From contig JAUICQ010000001.1 of the NCBI GenBank assembly GCA_030427425.1, forward strand, positions 172,665 through 236,664: a stretch of 64,000 nt of DNA, given 5' to 3'. Shown piece after piece: positions 37,842 to 46,794 of this stretch. Positions within the stretch are counted from its first letter, which is position 1, and each line of letters begins with the position of its first letter. Both the position numbers and the translations under genes were made by a program. The notes under the pieces are model-generated. The model worked only from the letters and a program-made list of their open reading frames with translations. It was not told where the DNA came from and did no database searches. Source of the DNA: Fimbriimonadia bacterium (GTDB lineage Bacteria; Armatimonadota; Fimbriimonadia; Fimbriimonadales; Fimbriimonadaceae).

Positions 37842-38477
37842 CTACATACATTTACAGGGGTTATCCTTTTTTTTCATTCCCGCCTTAGGTTCGGTACCAT
37901 TAATTAAGCGAACTATATTGGATCTATGTCTAAATATAATTAATCCAGATATAAAGAGTAGTGTGCATATAAAACTAAGTGGATATCCACCGATAAAGCA
38001 GTAAATAGGCAAGCTGATTGATGCTAACATACTTGCCAAACTAACATATCTAAAAATACCTAATACAATTCCAAAAGTTGCAAAGGCACCTAAGGCTGGA
38101 ATCGTGCATATGCCTAGAAAAACTCCCAAGCCAGTACTGATTCCTTTCCCCCCTTTGAACCCTAAAAACGGAGAGAATGAATGACCCAGTATGCACATGA
38201 GACCAATGATACTAGCTGCTAAATGAGATTCAAAATAATGAAACACAACATAGGTAGGAAGGAATCCTTTCAATACGTCCAAAGCAAATACTAGAGTTCC
38301 TAATCTCCACCCTAATATCCTCCAGACGTTAGTGGCACCAATGTTACCACTTCCCTTTTCTAAAATATTAATACCTCTTAATTTTCCTAGCAACCATCCG
38401 AATGGTATAGATCCTAGTATGTATCCGAAGAAAACACTAACTGTAAATATTGGTGTGTAAATAAATGAGTATTCCAT
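37842..38477 (-). CDS. plsY: Glycerol-3-phosphate acyltransferase PlsY
   Basis: A 211-residue integral membrane acyltransferase that uses acyl-phosphate to acylate glycerol-3-phosphate, the first step of phospholipid synthesis with PlsX. The three PlsY motifs are visible: GSIPFGWLLGK, GSGNIGATNVWR and GHSFSPFLGFKGGKGISTGLG. About five membrane helices. It follows nfo on the same strand after 29 bases. Confidence 0.95.
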   Translation of the reverse strand: MEYSFIYTPIFTVSVFFGYILGSIPFGWLLGKLRGINILEKGSGNIGATNVWRILGWRLGTLVFALDVLKGFLPTYVVFHYFESHLAASIIGLMCILGHSFSPFLGFKGGKGISTGLGVFLGICTIPALGAFATFGIVLGIFRYVSLASMLASISLPIYCFIGGYPLSFICTLLFISGLIIFRHRSNIVRLINGTEPKAGMKKKDNPCKCM

Positions 38478-38506
38478 CTGTATTGCTATTATAACATAAA
38501 TCTATA

Positions 38507-39352
38507 CTATGATGGAACTAGCAGACTTTTGAGTTTTTCTAAATTTATCTGATGCATTTGTTCCGGATTTGGGGTTTCTAGAATGATAGGTTTGTTATCT
38601 AAACGGGAATCGTTAACAAGCAATCCGAACGCTTCTTCACCGATACTTCCCTCTCCGATATGTTCATGTCTATCTAATTTTGATGCATATGGCTTCATAC
38701 TATCATTGCAGTGGATTACTTTTAACTTATCTAACCCGATAGTACTCTCAAAACTTTCAAAAGTTTTTTCATACTGCTCTCTATCGCGTATATCATACCC
38801 TGCTGAAAAAATATGACAAGTATCCAAACAGACTACTAGCTGGGGATGATTGTCACACAGTTCTATAATTTTAGCTAAATGTTCGAACTTGTAATTAAGG
38901 CAGGTTCCCTGTCCGGCTGTAGTCTCCATACAGAGGTAGACATCATTGGGAATCTCTGAAAGTATCCTTTTAGTAGTCTCTGCTACTAATTTCAAACCTT
39001 CATCTTCGCCCCTACCCATATGTGCTCCCATATGAGAAATAACATACTGGATACCTAGCCTGCTACAACGGATAAGCTCGTCAGTAAGAGCATTCACACT
39101 TTTCTGGTAGGTTTCTTCATTCTTAGCACAGAGATTTATGAGATATGTATCGTGGCTTACTATGTGCTCTATGCCCGTTTTAAGTTTGGCATCTTTTATC
39201 TCTTGAATTAGGTCGGCGGTCACTTCTTTGCCTTTCCATTGTCTGGGATTGTGTGTGAAAATTTGAACCGTGTTACAACCAATTTCTTTACCTAGTTCTA
39301 TCGCTTTACCCATCCCTTTAGAAGTAGGCATATGAGCTCCGAGTAGTTTCAT
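38507..39352 (-). CDS. nfo: Endonuclease IV (AP endonuclease family 2)
   Basis: A 281-residue TIM-barrel nuclease that cuts 5' to abasic sites using three zinc ions. It opens MKLLGAHMPTSKGMGKAIE. It shows ISHMGAHMGRGEDEG, CMETTAGQGTCLNYKFEHLAKII, VCLDTCHIFSAGYDI and VIHCNDSMKPYASKLDRHEHIGEGSIG, which supply the His, Glu and Asp zinc ligands. Full length. With nth, ruvAB, rnhB and dinB it gives the window a good set of repair genes. Confidence 0.96.
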   Translation of the reverse strand: MKLLGAHMPTSKGMGKAIELGKEIGCNTVQIFTHNPRQWKGKEVTADLIQEIKDAKLKTGIEHIVSHDTYLINLCAKNEETYQKSVNALTDELIRCSRLGIQYVISHMGAHMGRGEDEGLKLVAETTKRILSEIPNDVYLCMETTAGQGTCLNYKFEHLAKIIELCDNHPQLVVCLDTCHIFSAGYDIRDREQYEKTFESFESTIGLDKLKVIHCNDSMKPYASKLDRHEHIGEGSIGEEAFGLLVNDSRLDNKPIILETPNPEQMHQINLEKLKSLLVPS

Positions 39353-39422
39353 ATCATAAGTTTACTGCAATCTGATAATCTTTTACTTTTACCTAAGTGG
39401 CTCCATTTAAATGAATACTGCA

Positions 39423-40328
39423 CTATCCTCTTGGATGGGATAATTTATAATTTCGTTTTATGTTTTCTGTATCTAATGAAGTGTATACCTGAGTGCTATT
39501 GATGGATTCATGACCCAATAATTCTTGTATACATCTGAGGTCGGCACCGTTTTTCAGCAAATGCACAGCGTAAGTGTGACGGAACATATGAGGATGAATT
39601 TTATCGCCGGTAATTTTGCCATAATATGCAATTATCTGATACGCTCTTTGTCTGGATAGCTTTCCACCTCTATCTGAAACAAAAATATAGTTTGACGGAC
39701 GCTTAATTAATCGGGGTCGGGATTCTGTAATGTATTTGTCTAACCAAGAAAGTGTAGTATGAGGCAGAGGGACTAATCGTTGTTTCTCTTTTTTACCTAT
39801 AACGTTTAGGGTGCCGGAATCGTGAATATAATCGGAGAATTTTAAGTCTACCGCTTCCGATATTCTAACTCCAGCCCCATATAATAATTCTAGTAAGGCT
39901 TTATCTCTAAGCTGGATAGCATTATCGGGATCTGGTGTGCTCAGCATTTTTAATAGGCTAGTATAATTGATATCTCTAGGTAAATGTTTAAAGTTACTAT
40001 CGATGTCTATAGAAAGCCAGGGCGGAATCTTTTTGTTTAGGGTATTAAAAGTATATGTAAGAAAACTCCTGATAGCGTAGTATTTTCTAGCAATACTTTT
40101 TTTTGAATAGTTCTCATCTAACAATTTTTTAATATAGTTATCCAGAAAAATTGCTTCTAAATTTTGCAAACAGACTTTATGGGATTGAAAATACTGTATT
40201 AAAGCATTGATATCTGATATGTAGCTGATAGTGGTATTCTGCGAAACGCGTTTATCATTGGTAAGAAAATCTTCGTACTCCGAAACTAACATATTCCAAT
40301 AAGATGCATCATCATGATAATAGTTCAT
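39423..40328 (-). CDS. Tyrosine recombinase of the XerC/XerD type
   Basis: A 301-residue recombinase with the SAM-like core-binding domain (residues about 15-100) and catalytic domain. The active-site set is complete: R155 (GAGVRISEAV), K179-K180 in the beta hairpin, H247 and R250 (HPHMFRHTY), H273 (LLGHESI) and Tyr282 (QVYT). Length and motif spacing match chromosomal XerC/XerD dimer-resolution recombinases rather than phage integrases. No second xer gene is nearby, so it may be a single-recombinase XerH/XerS-like system. The ATG lies in one arm of a 17-bp inverted repeat. Confidence 0.88.
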   Translation of the reverse strand: MNYYHDDASYWNMLVSEYEDFLTNDKRVSQNTTISYISDINALIQYFQSHKVCLQNLEAIFLDNYIKKLLDENYSKKSIARKYYAIRSFLTYTFNTLNKKIPPWLSIDIDSNFKHLPRDINYTSLLKMLSTPDPDNAIQLRDKALLELLYGAGVRISEAVDLKFSDYIHDSGTLNVIGKKEKQRLVPLPHTTLSWLDKYITESRPRLIKRPSNYIFVSDRGGKLSRQRAYQIIAYYGKITGDKIHPHMFRHTYAVHLLKNGADLRCIQELLGHESINSTQVYTSLDTENIKRNYKLSHPRG

Positions 40329-40368
40329 ATACCTTATATAATATTATAAATGGTATATGAACTATTAT
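40317..40368 (-). promoter_or_regulatory. 17-bp inverted repeat containing the xerC/D start codon
   Basis: ATAATAGTTCATATACC (40317-40333) pairs perfectly with GGTATATGAACTATTAT (40352-40368) across an 18-base loop that can pair further. On the - strand the second arm read contains the ATG and codons 2 to 4, so the start codon is buried in a perfect stem. It could act as a translational control element or as a recombinase binding site (its own operator or a dif-like site). Confidence 0.6.
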
Positions 40369-40458
40369 GCTAAGTATTTTTTTCGCATCTTAAATATTAC
40401 TTAATTATTATTTATCTGCAACTTATTCTTAATGTTATTTGATATTAAGTATTATATT

Positions 40459-40941
40459 TTATTTGATACTTACAGTTATTTCATATAACCCAATATCTTC
40501 AATAGTTAGCGGAATAACTACTGATGGAACATCAAGTGTACTTGCTCTGATATCTTTTCCTTGAATAACGGTTGGTGGTGTAATATCACACTTAGCACCC
40601 GATTTAGAAAGTATCATCAAACTCTGACCACTTATCATGTTTCCTAATTCAGCAATAGCGCTTAATGCTAATTGATCGAACTCTTTGATTTCTTGTCCTA
40701 ACATGGTGCTTGTAATATGCTTTGCGACTTCGTCACCTAAGCTAAACAGTATAACTCCTTGTGCATCACCAGTAAGACCTATCATTACGTTTATAGACTG
40801 ACTCGTAAATACTTCCGAACGGGTAGATAATTTCCCTAATTTCGGTTTAACATTTATTACAGTCTGCACAACTGCCATACTAGCCTCAACAAATGGATTA
40901 ATAATTTTTACATTCATAACTCTATCCTTACTATCCTCCAA
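40459..40941 (-). CDS. cheX: Chemotaxis phosphatase CheX
   Basis: A 160-residue CheC/CheX/FliY-type CheY-P phosphatase. The fold signature includes SINVMIGLTGDAQGVILFSLGDEVAKHI and the catalytic Glu-x-x-Asn helix AIAELGNMISGQ near residues 90-100. It is the last gene of the chemotaxis operon, 15 bases after cheY. A short AT-rich hairpin overlaps the stop region (TAAGTAT/ATACTTA). Confidence 0.88.
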   Translation of the reverse strand: MEDSKDRVMNVKIINPFVEASMAVVQTVINVKPKLGKLSTRSEVFTSQSINVMIGLTGDAQGVILFSLGDEVAKHITSTMLGQEIKEFDQLALSAIAELGNMISGQSLMILSKSGAKCDITPPTVIQGKDIRASTLDVPSVVIPLTIEDIGLYEITVSIK

Positions 40942-40956
40942 ACAATAAAGAGCAAC

Positions 40957-41322
40957 TTAGCTTGCTAGCTGTTTCCCTACTGCCTGTATTACTCTGTCTG
41001 GCTCAAAAGGCTTTACAATAAAATCTTTTGCACCTGCCTGCACTGCTTCGATAACCATGTTTTTCTGTCCCATTGCGGTACACATAATTACTTTTGCATT
41101 TGGATCGAAAGCTTTAATCTCTTTTAAAGCTGTGATACCATCCATTTCAGGCATAGTAATGTCCATGGTTACTAGATCTGGTTTTAGCTCTTTATACTTA
41201 TCTAATGATTCTTTACCATTAGCAGCTTCACCACAAATTTCATAACCGTTCTGAGTTAAAATGTTTTTTAAAGTAACGCGCATAAATAATGCGTCATCTG
41301 TTATTAAGATGCGTTTTGCCAT
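40957..41322 (-). CDS. cheY: Chemotaxis response regulator CheY
   Basis: A 121-residue stand-alone receiver domain. The phosphoacceptor is D54 (VTMDITMPEMDG), the acidic pair is D9-D10, and the switch residues are T82 and K104. The TMDITMPEMDGITAL block is typical of Thermotoga/Bacillus-type CheY. Its start overlaps the cheR end by 19 bases. Output could be flagellar, pilus-based or regulatory; no motor gene is in view. Confidence 0.92.
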   Translation of the reverse strand: MAKRILITDDALFMRVTLKNILTQNGYEICGEAANGKESLDKYKELKPDLVTMDITMPEMDGITALKEIKAFDPNAKVIMCTAMGQKNMVIEAVQAGAKDFIVKPFEPDRVIQAVGKQLAS

Positions 41323-42116
41323 ATTTTTCTTCCTTTATCTGTCTTTTTGTATAAAAATGAAATTTTTGTTTCAAATCCTATTTCGTGGTAATTCGGTATC
41401 CTTTCAGTGCTTCCTGTCAAGAAATATCCTCCCATTTTCAATGAGTCACTAAATCTCTCGTATAGAACCACTTGAGCTTTATCGGTGAAATATATCACTA
41501 CATTTCTGCAAAGTATTAAATCGTAATTAGTATCAAATTTATCTTTCAATAAATTTAAGTAACTAAATTTAAAATACTTTCTTAAACTCTCAGAGGCCTT
41601 CCAATGTTTACCATCTTTAATAAAGTACTCCTTAAGTATATTCTTGGGAACATTTTTAACATCTAAATCGGAAAATATACCTTGTTTTGCCTGATTCATA
41701 GCTTCTGTATCGATATCTGAGCAGAATATTGTATGATTCCCTTTAAACTTACTGTCTAGCATGGTCGCTAATGAATATGCTTCTGCACCATAACTGCATC
41801 CAGCACTCCAGATTTTCAGGTTTTTATTTTTGGCGTATAACTCTGGAATAACAATTTTTTCTAATTCGGTCCATTTTTCTGGATTTCGGTATAGTTCTGA
41901 TACATTAATGGCGAGTTTATCTAAAAATGCTGTAATATTTGCATCAGAACTACCTAAATGCTTTGCAAATTCTTTCAGATCCTTCAATCCCTCAGCCTCT
42001 ACCATCGCAGCAACCCTACGCTGCAATTGCGAAGCTTTATATAAATATAAATCTAAGTCTGCTTTTTTATAAACAAACTTATAAAACTCATCCCATTCAT
42101 GTTCACTATACGCCAT
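41304..42116 (-). CDS. cheR: Chemotaxis protein methyltransferase CheR
   Basis: A 270-residue enzyme that methylates glutamates on chemoreceptors using SAM. An N-terminal helical domain is followed by the SAM-binding motif KIWSAGCSYGAEAYSLATML and a terminal Rossmann part with LILCRNVVIYFTDKAQ and GGYFLTGSTERI. It lies 20 bases after cheB. Its presence implies methylated receptors somewhere in the genome. Confidence 0.95.
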   Translation of the reverse strand: MAYSEHEWDEFYKFVYKKADLDLYLYKASQLQRRVAAMVEAEGLKDLKEFAKHLGSSDANITAFLDKLAINVSELYRNPEKWTELEKIVIPELYAKNKNLKIWSAGCSYGAEAYSLATMLDSKFKGNHTIFCSDIDTEAMNQAKQGIFSDLDVKNVPKNILKEYFIKDGKHWKASESLRKYFKFSYLNLLKDKFDTNYDLILCRNVVIYFTDKAQVVLYERFSDSLKMGGYFLTGSTERIPNYHEIGFETKISFLYKKTDKGRKIWQNAS

Positions 42117-42136
42117 AACAATTCACTTTCATTCTC

Positions 42137-43165
42137 CTATAATTCTTTAATTAATTCACTAACCATGTTCTCTATACGCACAATTTTCGAAGAGGCTTGT
42201 TTTTCAACAGTTGCTCGAGGCATTCCGTATATTGTACAAGTATCCCTGCTTTCAGTAAGTATGATAGATCCTTGTTTAAACATTTCTAAAGCACCATCTG
42301 CACCATCTACACCCATTCCGGTCAGTACTACACCAACAGCTTTCTTACCAAGATTTTTAGCTACTGAATAAAATAAAATGTCAGCAGAAGGTTTAACCCC
42401 ATGTAGTTTTGGTGAATCGTCAAAATCTATCAGTTTATCTCCATTAACAACCATATGCTTATCACCAGGAGCCATTAAAGCCATTCCTGGCATAAACTTA
42501 TCTCCTTTTTCAGCAACTTTACATTTAATAGGACCCACTTTGCTTAATCTTTTAGCAAAGTTATCTATAAAACCAGCAGGCATATGCTGAACAATAAGTA
42601 TCGGAGCGGAAAAGTTAGGCGGAAGAGATTCAAATAGCGTAGTTAACGCCTTAGGACCTCCGGTAGAACACGCAATTACGATAACTTTATCACTTGTCCT
42701 ACTAATAGGTTTGCCACCTATAATACTCTCTTTTTTATTACTAGACAACGAAACTTTTGTAGACAATTTGGCCTCTTTCGATGCTATTATTTTTTCCAGC
42801 AATTCTTCCTTAACTTGCATAAAATCTAAGCTTTTGCTCCCTCCTGGCTTAGCAATGAAATCGATGGCACCTAACTCTAATGCCCGAAATGTTGTATTAG
42901 CTCCTTTTGTAGTTAAACTGCTTACCATAAGAACTGGTAACGGATTAGACTTCATAATCTCTTCTAGTGCTGTCAGCCCATCCATAACAGGCATTTCAAC
43001 ATCGAGCGTTATTACATCCGGTTTCAAATCTTGAGCCATCTTTACAGCGTCTTTACCGTTACCTGCAACCCCAACAAGTAACAGTCTGCTATCACTTTTA
43101 ATCCAATCCGATATTATTCTACGTATAAATGGAGAATCGTCAACGACTAGTACTCTTATTTTCAT
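42137..43165 (-). CDS. cheB: Chemotaxis methylesterase/glutamine deamidase CheB
   Basis: A 342-residue two-domain protein. Residues 1-120 form a receiver with phosphoacceptor D55 (VITLDVEMPVMDG). Residues about 155-340 form the methylesterase with catalytic S167 (ACSTGGPKAL), H194 (QHMPAGF) and D287 (GMGVDGADG). It demethylates receptors during adaptation. The stop-start overlap with the upstream HDOD gene is 4 bases. Confidence 0.96.
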   Translation of the reverse strand: MKIRVLVVDDSPFIRRIISDWIKSDSRLLLVGVAGNGKDAVKMAQDLKPDVITLDVEMPVMDGLTALEEIMKSNPLPVLMVSSLTTKGANTTFRALELGAIDFIAKPGGSKSLDFMQVKEELLEKIIASKEAKLSTKVSLSSNKKESIIGGKPISRTSDKVIVIACSTGGPKALTTLFESLPPNFSAPILIVQHMPAGFIDNFAKRLSKVGPIKCKVAEKGDKFMPGMALMAPGDKHMVVNGDKLIDFDDSPKLHGVKPSADILFYSVAKNLGKKAVGVVLTGMGVDGADGALEMFKQGSIILTESRDTCTIYGMPRATVEKQASSKIVRIENMVSELIKEL

Positions 43166-44031
43166 GCAGCCATATACTCCTCAAAAAGTCTTTCATAGTT
43201 TTCATATTCATATACAAAGTCGTCGATAACTCTATCAATATCACTATTGCTAATGTTTAATCTATCTAACGATTCAGGGAAAAATTCATAGTATAAACCA
43301 TCAATACCTAGTCCAAAACCCATTGTCATAGTAAGGTAGTTTGCAACATGAGCGCAATCCACAAAAACATTACTTGGTTTACAATCGTTTGGATTATGAT
43401 GGTATCTTACAACATCGCAGATAACTTGAGGAAGGTTCCATTTCTGTGCTAAAGCTTCTCCAATTTCAGTATGATCGAATCCTAGTACTTCTTTTTCAGC
43501 TATGTTAAACGGGATTGAATCTTTCCGTATCATATCAAATACTTTTTTAAGCTCTTTATCTAGCGTTACACTCATTACTAGCTTCCCTATATCGTGTAGT
43601 AAACCGGAAGTAAAAGCAATGTCCACATCTTTCAAATTAGCCACTTCTGCTATAAGCCTACATCCTACTCCTACACTGAAGGAGTGAGTCCATAACTGTC
43701 TTGAACCCAATCTGTAACCTCTTAAAGATATATTTAAAAGATCGTCTGCTGAAGCTAAAATAGCTAAATTTCTAACATTTTTTGTTCCTAAAATCATGAC
43801 AGCCTCTGTTAGCCTAGTCACTTTTCCTTGCATACCATAATATGAACTATTTGCAAGTTTCAACACCTTAGCAGTTAACGACTGATCTGTAGAGATGATT
43901 TTTGCGATATCTAATGAACCTACATTAGGATCATCAACACTGCTTAACAATTGCAATGCTGCAGCTGGAATTACCGGTATTTCATCGCAATTCGATATAA
44001 GCTCGGATATATTCTTAGAAGTATTAGCCAT
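43162..44031 (-). CDS. HDOD domain protein within the chemotaxis operon
   Basis: A 289-residue protein made almost wholly of an HDOD domain. It has the hallmark KIISTDQSLTAKVLKLANSSYYGMQGKVTRLTEAVMILGTKNVRNLAI and SGLLHDIGKLV with a preserved HD pair. A second His-rich segment (VICDVVRYHHNP) lies toward the end. HDOD proteins are usually non-catalytic signalling adaptors. Location between cheD and cheB with overlapping ends (8 and 4 bases) suggests it works in the same pathway. Phosphodiesterase activity is possible but unsupported. Confidence 0.85.
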   Translation of the reverse strand: MANTSKNISELISNCDEIPVIPAAALQLLSSVDDPNVGSLDIAKIISTDQSLTAKVLKLANSSYYGMQGKVTRLTEAVMILGTKNVRNLAILASADDLLNISLRGYRLGSRQLWTHSFSVGVGCRLIAEVANLKDVDIAFTSGLLHDIGKLVMSVTLDKELKKVFDMIRKDSIPFNIAEKEVLGFDHTEIGEALAQKWNLPQVICDVVRYHHNPNDCKPSNVFVDCAHVANYLTMTMGFGLGIDGLYYEFFPESLDRLNISNSDIDRVIDDFVYEYENYERLFEEYMAA

Positions 44032-44539
44032 TTGTCCTCACCTTCATCCCATTTTTTAAATTACAGAGTAAAACTTCTTTACTTGCTACAGTCTTCACCA
44101 TTATATTTCCAGATTCAGTACAGAATGTTACACTCCGGCCAGACCCCCCACCTACGCTTACGCCTAGACATCTTAATCTGGCTTTTTTAACTTCTTCTTC
44201 GACAGCCTTGGCATTCCTTATTCCTACATCTAATTTTCCCGCTGTATTTTTAAACTTAAATACTTGAGCTCCACCAGAATACGCTACAACAATCCTAGAT
44301 CGTATAGCTCCCTTTTCAACCATCATATCTAATAATGTAGGTATTCCTGTATTAGCAAACTTTCCGGGTTGATTCTCGTGAGAACCGGGAAATTCTTCAG
44401 GTAACATGATGTGAGCCATAGCAGACACTTTAGCAACACAGTCGTATGCGCAAAACCCGATACAGCTACCCAAACCTAATGCGACAAGTTTTTCGTGCTT
44501 TGTTTCGATAACTATATCCCCCATTACAACACTTATCAC
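44024..44539 (-). CDS. cheD: Chemoreceptor glutamine deamidase CheD
   Basis: A 171-residue enzyme that deamidates receptor glutamines and, in Bacillus and Thermotoga, binds CheC to stimulate its phosphatase activity. The catalytic pair is C26 (GLGSCIGFCAYD) and H43 (AHIMLPE). The later VSVGGGSGRSVTFCTESGNI block is also family-typical. It lies between cheC and the HDOD gene, which fits a working CheC-CheD pair. Confidence 0.95.
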   Translation of the reverse strand: MISVVMGDIVIETKHEKLVALGLGSCIGFCAYDCVAKVSAMAHIMLPEEFPGSHENQPGKFANTGIPTLLDMMVEKGAIRSRIVVAYSGGAQVFKFKNTAGKLDVGIRNAKAVEEEVKKARLRCLGVSVGGGSGRSVTFCTESGNIMVKTVASKEVLLCNLKNGMKVRTNG

Positions 44540-44548
44540 AATTAGCTC

Positions 44549-45160
44549 CTAAACCGTTTCACCTGTTAGGTTCGATAGCAACACTTTAAAACTCTCTTCT
44601 CTAGGTATAAACAGGAATGATCCTTCTAAAACATTCTTTTCATCATGTATCTTTGTATCAGCTACTAGCAACATAGAATTCTGCTCATAAGCATTTGATA
44701 TTAAACTATTAATAATTGCTGTGCACATTTCTATAGATAAATAAGCAGGTGTAGCCTGTACATTTAACTGTGTCATGTCCGATAATGCCTTAATAAATCC
44801 GCAACTTAAAATATTACATACTTCTAAAACTACCGATTCTTCTAACTCTGATAAATTTTCATAATTATCTGGTGTGGTATTTACCAGCATTTTCCAAAGT
44901 TCGAGGGCACTATTCCAAGTAAATAAAAACGCTAAATCTCCTTCTAAGTCTCCTTCTAACTCCATGAAGGTACCAACAATTACAGATTCAGGACCACCGA
45001 AAAAAGATTCTAATTTTGAAATTTCAATACCTGATACATTTGGTACACTCATCTGAATATCTCTGCCTAACATAGTAGATAAAGATTGAGCAGCACTTCC
45101 TGTTCCTATATTTGATATCTCTTTCAGTACAGAAAGATGTAGATCTGAAATTTTAGCCAT
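44549..45160 (-). CDS. cheC: CheY-P phosphatase CheC
   Basis: A protein of about 203 residues with two phosphatase-type helices, KEISNIGTGSAAQSLS and VLEVCNILSCGFIKALSDM, each with the Glu-x-x-Asn pair. ATG 45160 (MAKISDLHLSVLKEISNIG) matches the family opening. An in-frame TTG at 45187 would add nine residues. First gene of the seven-gene chemotaxis operon. CheC tunes adaptation together with CheD. Confidence 0.92.
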   Translation of the reverse strand: MAKISDLHLSVLKEISNIGTGSAAQSLSTMLGRDIQMSVPNVSGIEISKLESFFGGPESVIVGTFMELEGDLEGDLAFLFTWNSALELWKMLVNTTPDNYENLSELEESVVLEVCNILSCGFIKALSDMTQLNVQATPAYLSIEMCTAIINSLISNAYEQNSMLLVADTKIHDEKNVLEGSFLFIPREESFKVLLSNLTGETV

Positions 45161-45337
45161 TTTTTCATCCGAATTAATATTAACCAATTAAATTATTGGA
45201 AGAACAAGATTTTAACATTATAAGTATTACTAACTAATTACGAGGAAAAGGTGTATATTTATTAATATTAGAATCAGGGTATAATTATTGCAATAGGATT
45301 TAAATTATTAACAACATTATCCACATATATAATCGAA

Positions 45338-45931
45338 ATGGAAACTCAAAAGTCTTCAGCTAAAATAAATTATATTAATTCTAGAAGAGAAGCTAGAATA
45401 ATCGCACTATCTGGTTTATACGAATACTTTCAAGGCAATAATAATCTTGAAAATAATCTATCGGTTTTATTTGCAGAAAAACCATATACAGTAGAAACAA
45501 AAAAGTTTGCAGAGTTAGTTGCCACCGGCACGCTGAACTCGATAAGCGAGATAGATCCCATTATTAAAGAAAACCTAAGCATGAACTGGGACTTTAATAG
45601 ATTAGGTCTCGTAGAAAAAATAGTCTTAAGAATAGCTATGTACGAAATACTCCACTGCAAAGAGATCCCACTTAAATCTACACTAACAGAAGCACTCTAC
45701 ATTTCAGATACATTCGGGTCAAAAAATAGTGCAAAATTAGTCCATGGAGTATTAGGTGGATTTATTAAACAAGAAAAAATCGATAAAGAAAAACTGAGTG
45801 ATGACAACATCGAGTTAAACATAGAATCTGAAGATAATATTTTTGCAAAAGATGATAATGAAGTAATAGATCCTGAAGCAGTAGAAAATCAGGAGGAATC
45901 TTTAGAGTGGATATTAAATCAACAGAATTAA
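45338..45931 (+). CDS. nusB: Transcription antitermination factor NusB, with acidic tail
   Basis: A 197-residue protein. Residues about 15-145 match the NusB fold (SRREARIIALSGLYEYFQGNN, then MNWDFNRLGLVEKIVLRIAMYEILHCKEIPLKSTLTEALYISDTFGSKNSAKLVHGVLGGF). NusB works with NusE on rRNA antitermination. After the usual end it continues for about 50 very acidic residues, which is longer than common NusB proteins. The last 25 bases overlap folD. TATAAT at 45280-45285 is a possible promoter element. Confidence 0.9.
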   Translation: METQKSSAKINYINSRREARIIALSGLYEYFQGNNNLENNLSVLFAEKPYTVETKKFAELVATGTLNSISEIDPIIKENLSMNWDFNRLGLVEKIVLRIAMYEILHCKEIPLKSTLTEALYISDTFGSKNSAKLVHGVLGGFIKQEKIDKEKLSDDNIELNIESEDNIFAKDDNEVIDPEAVENQEESLEWILNQQN

Positions 45932-46794
45932 AATCATACCAAAATAAAATTCTTTCAGGTAAAAATTGTGCTAACTATATTTGCAAACAAATTAAGACTA
46001 AAATAGATGCTTTTTTAAAGAAAGGCATTAAACCTAAGTTAGCTGTTATAGTTTCAGAAAAACATCATTCCAGCAATGTATATGTTTCCATGAAAATTGC
46101 TAAAGCAAACGAACTTGGCATAGATTCTATTGTTAAATATATTAATGAAGATTCTTCTGAGGAAGATATTATTCAGATAATAGAAGACTGGAATAATAAT
46201 CCCGATATACACGGAGTTTTTGTACAGTTGCCTATCCCTAAACATATCGATAAATCTAGGGTGATTAATGCCATAAATCCAAACAAAGATGTTGACGGAC
46301 TAACCCCGACCTCTCTTGGAAAACTAGCTTTTTCTATGCAAGCATTTGTATGTGCTGCCCCAAAAGCCGTTATTGAATTAATAGACTACTATAAGATAGA
46401 AACTAAAGGTAAGAAAGTATTAATAATAGGTACGAGCAATATTGTTGGTAAACCGCTGGCACTTATGCTGCTTGAAAGAAAAGCAACCGTAACTTGTGCC
46501 CATATTGATACTTTAGATTTGCCAACCGAATGCAGGAATGCAGATATCATATGTACTGCAACTGGAAACCCTGAATTTATTAGAAAAGAATGGATTAAGA
46601 AAGATGCAGTAATTATAGATGTTGGCTATAGCAGAATTCCAGAAATTAATAAGGATGTTGGTGATGTTAAGTTTGAAGAAGCTATTGAAGTAGCCTCGAA
46701 AATAACACCAGTACCAGGTGGAATCGGACCCATTACGGTCGCTTGCTTGATGGACAATATCGTAACTGCTGTTGAATTACAAAATAATATATGA
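45907..46794 (+). CDS. folD: Bifunctional methylenetetrahydrofolate dehydrogenase/cyclohydrolase FolD
   Basis: A 295-residue enzyme that interconverts 5,10-methylene- and 10-formyl-tetrahydrofolate with NADP. It has the catalytic YVSMK block (Tyr and Lys), VQLPIPKHIDKSRVINAINPNKDVDGLTP and the nucleotide-binding GTSNIVGKPLALMLLERKATVTCAH, and ends near VPGGIGPITVACLMDN. The start is GTG with AGGAGG 9 bases upstream, inside nusB, so it is translationally coupled to it. Confidence 0.95.
   Translation: MDIKSTELKSYQNKILSGKNCANYICKQIKTKIDAFLKKGIKPKLAVIVSEKHHSSNVYVSMKIAKANELGIDSIVKYINEDSSEEDIIQIIEDWNNNPDIHGVFVQLPIPKHIDKSRVINAINPNKDVDGLTPTSLGKLAFSMQAFVCAAPKAVIELIDYYKIETKGKKVLIIGTSNIVGKPLALMLLERKATVTCAHIDTLDLPTECRNADIICTATGNPEFIRKEWIKKDAVIIDVGYSRIPEINKDVGDVKFEEAIEVASKITPVPGGIGPITVACLMDNIVTAVELQNNI

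Noticed and set aside
39423-40328. Integrase of a mobile element
   Set aside because: Length and active-site spacing fit chromosomal XerC/XerD, and no phage, cargo or attachment-site features adjoin it.
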